A stretch of DNA of 7,238 bases, taken from Comamonas sp. lk (GTDB taxonomy: Bacteria > Pseudomonadota > Gammaproteobacteria > Burkholderiales > Burkholderiaceae_C). This document shows positions 6,721 to 7,238 of this stretch, piece after piece. A program made the position numbers and the translations under genes. The DNA is taken from contig CAMDHL010000104.1 in assembly GCA_945898105.1 (NCBI GenBank), forward strand, positions 1 to 7,238, in the 5' to 3' direction. The notes beneath the pieces were generated by a model. It worked only from the letters and a program-made list of their open reading frames with translations. It did no database searches and was not told the origin of the DNA. Position 1 is the first letter of the stretch; the number at the start of each line of letters is the position of its first letter.

Positions 6721-6990
6721 ATGCAAGATGAAGACCTACCCCCTTTGATCCAGACACCGCCTGGCCTGTACCGTCATTACAAAGGCGGCATGTATGCGGT
6801 TTTGGCGACCACACGCCATAGCGAGAGCCTGGAACCCATGACTTTGTACCGCGCGCTCTACGGAGCCCACGGTCTGTGGGTACGACCTGCCGGTATGTTT
6901 GACGAGATGGTGATGTGGGACGGCGTGCAACAGCGTCGGTTTAGCCGCATCGGCGACTTACCAACGGGCGCAATGGACCTGGCTGGTTAG
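6721..6990 (+). CDS. DUF1653 domain protein, function unknown
   Basis: Small soluble 89-residue protein of a widespread uncharacterised family. Residues about 14-75 carry the typical pattern: PGLYRHYKGGMYAVL (14-28), RHSESLEPMTLYRALYG (32-48), then GLWVRPAGMFDEMV (51-64) and a closing RRFSRI (72-77). There are no cysteines, signal peptide or membrane segment from ATG 6721. The pattern suggests a small beta-rich domain; this is inference and no activity is known to me. An in-frame GTG at 6709 adds four residues (MHCP). Neither start has a clear Shine-Dalgarno; a TCTAAT at 6681-6686 is a weak -10 candidate lying inside the methyltransferase gene. The gene is divergent from the methyltransferase, with 17 bases between starts, and tail to tail with purN, sharing stop-codon bases. 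Confidence 0.85.
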   Translation: MQDEDLPPLIQTPPGLYRHYKGGMYAVLATTRHSESLEPMTLYRALYGAHGLWVRPAGMFDEMVMWDGVQQRRFSRIGDLPTGAMDLAG

Positions 6991-7238
6991 CTGAGCCCAG
7001 CCGCCAACAACTTGCGCACCGCGCGAGGGTAAATGATGTGTTCGGTGGCCAGTACACGCGCCGCCAAACTATGCGCATCGTCATCGGGCAGCACAGGCAC
7101 TGCGGACTGCTCCAGGATGGCGCCCTCATCAAGCACTTCGGTCACGCGGTGCACCGTGGCCCCGGCAAATTTGCACCCGGCAGCAATCGCGCGCTCGTGG
7201 GTATGCAAACCGGTAAACGCGGGCAACAAAGAAGGATG
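6987..7238 (-). CDS. purN: Phosphoribosylglycinamide formyltransferase, C-terminal part
   Basis: Enzyme of purine synthesis that formylates glycinamide ribonucleotide using 10-formyltetrahydrofolate. The window holds the last 83 codons, starting HPSLLPAFTGLHTHERAI, which is the conserved active-site segment; its first histidine corresponds to catalytic H108 of E. coli PurN. Downstream VHRVTEVLDEGAI (the family's VHFVTxxLDxGPI) contains the aspartate equivalent to D144, then PVLPDDDAHSLAARV and EHIIYPRAV close the fold. The N-terminal part lies beyond the right edge. TAA at 6987-6989 overlaps the DUF1653 stop on the other strand; no hairpin terminator is seen after it, so transcripts may run on antisense to DUF1653. 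Confidence 0.95.
   Translation of the reverse strand, partial: HPSLLPAFTGLHTHERAIAAGCKFAGATVHRVTEVLDEGAILEQSAVPVLPDDDAHSLAARVLATEHIIYPRAVRKLLAAGLS

Noticed and set aside
6704..6814. Longer methyltransferase start at ATG 6814
   Set aside because: The added 37 residues are Cys/Gly-rich and unlike the family, and they overlap the conserved DUF1653 coding region on the other strand.
1..7238. Mobile elements, CRISPR arrays, tRNA/rRNA genes, toxin-antitoxin or defence genes
   Set aside because: No direct repeat-spacer pattern, transposase, terminal inverted repeats, cloverleaf or defence domain is visible on reading both strands; the region is conserved core genome.

Overview
The window is a moderately GC-rich stretch of bacterial chromosome made of conserved single-copy genes. 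Protein features point to a betaproteobacterium of the order Burkholderiales, most likely a Comamonadaceae relative (Rhodoferax/Polaromonas-like). The reasons are the proteobacterial-type DnaE with an E. coli-like degenerate PHP motif, the 77-residue L28 next to a cysteine-free 56-residue L33, and the roughly 400-residue fatty acid desaturase with a long C-terminal tail. The placement rests on remembered family resemblance, not on a search.

Layout, left to right. (1) 1-3266, minus: dnaE, the replicative polymerase III alpha subunit, cut by the left edge just short of its C-terminus. (2) 3267-3513: divergent intergenic region holding the dnaE start signals and a TATAAT box for the ribosomal protein genes. 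(3) 3514-3929, plus: rpmB-rpmG (L28, L33), a two-gene operon. (4) 3945-3982: perfect hairpin with T-tracts on both sides, a bidirectional terminator between the convergent rpmG and desaturase genes. (5) 4049-5266, minus: membrane fatty acid desaturase with three histidine boxes and a helical C-terminal extension. (6) 5267-5431: gap with a 13-bp inverted repeat and a TACAAT box. (7) 5432-6703, minus: RsmB/NOP2-family RNA m5C methyltransferase. (8) 6721-6990, plus: small DUF1653 protein. (9) 6987-7238, minus: 3' end of purN, cut by the right edge.

Functionally this is core housekeeping: replication, ribosome structure and rRNA modification, membrane lipid unsaturation and purine synthesis. I see no mobile element, CRISPR array, toxin-antitoxin pair, defence cassette, tRNA or rRNA. 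No gene is visibly broken; dnaE stays in one frame for all 1088 codons in the window. I did not find a clearly new system. The points most worth a second look are the tightly interlocked purN / DUF1653 / methyltransferase arrangement, where the uncharacterised DUF1653 gene sits antisense between two minus-strand genes with almost no intergenic DNA, and the inverted repeat that sits between the methyltransferase stop and the desaturase promoter.
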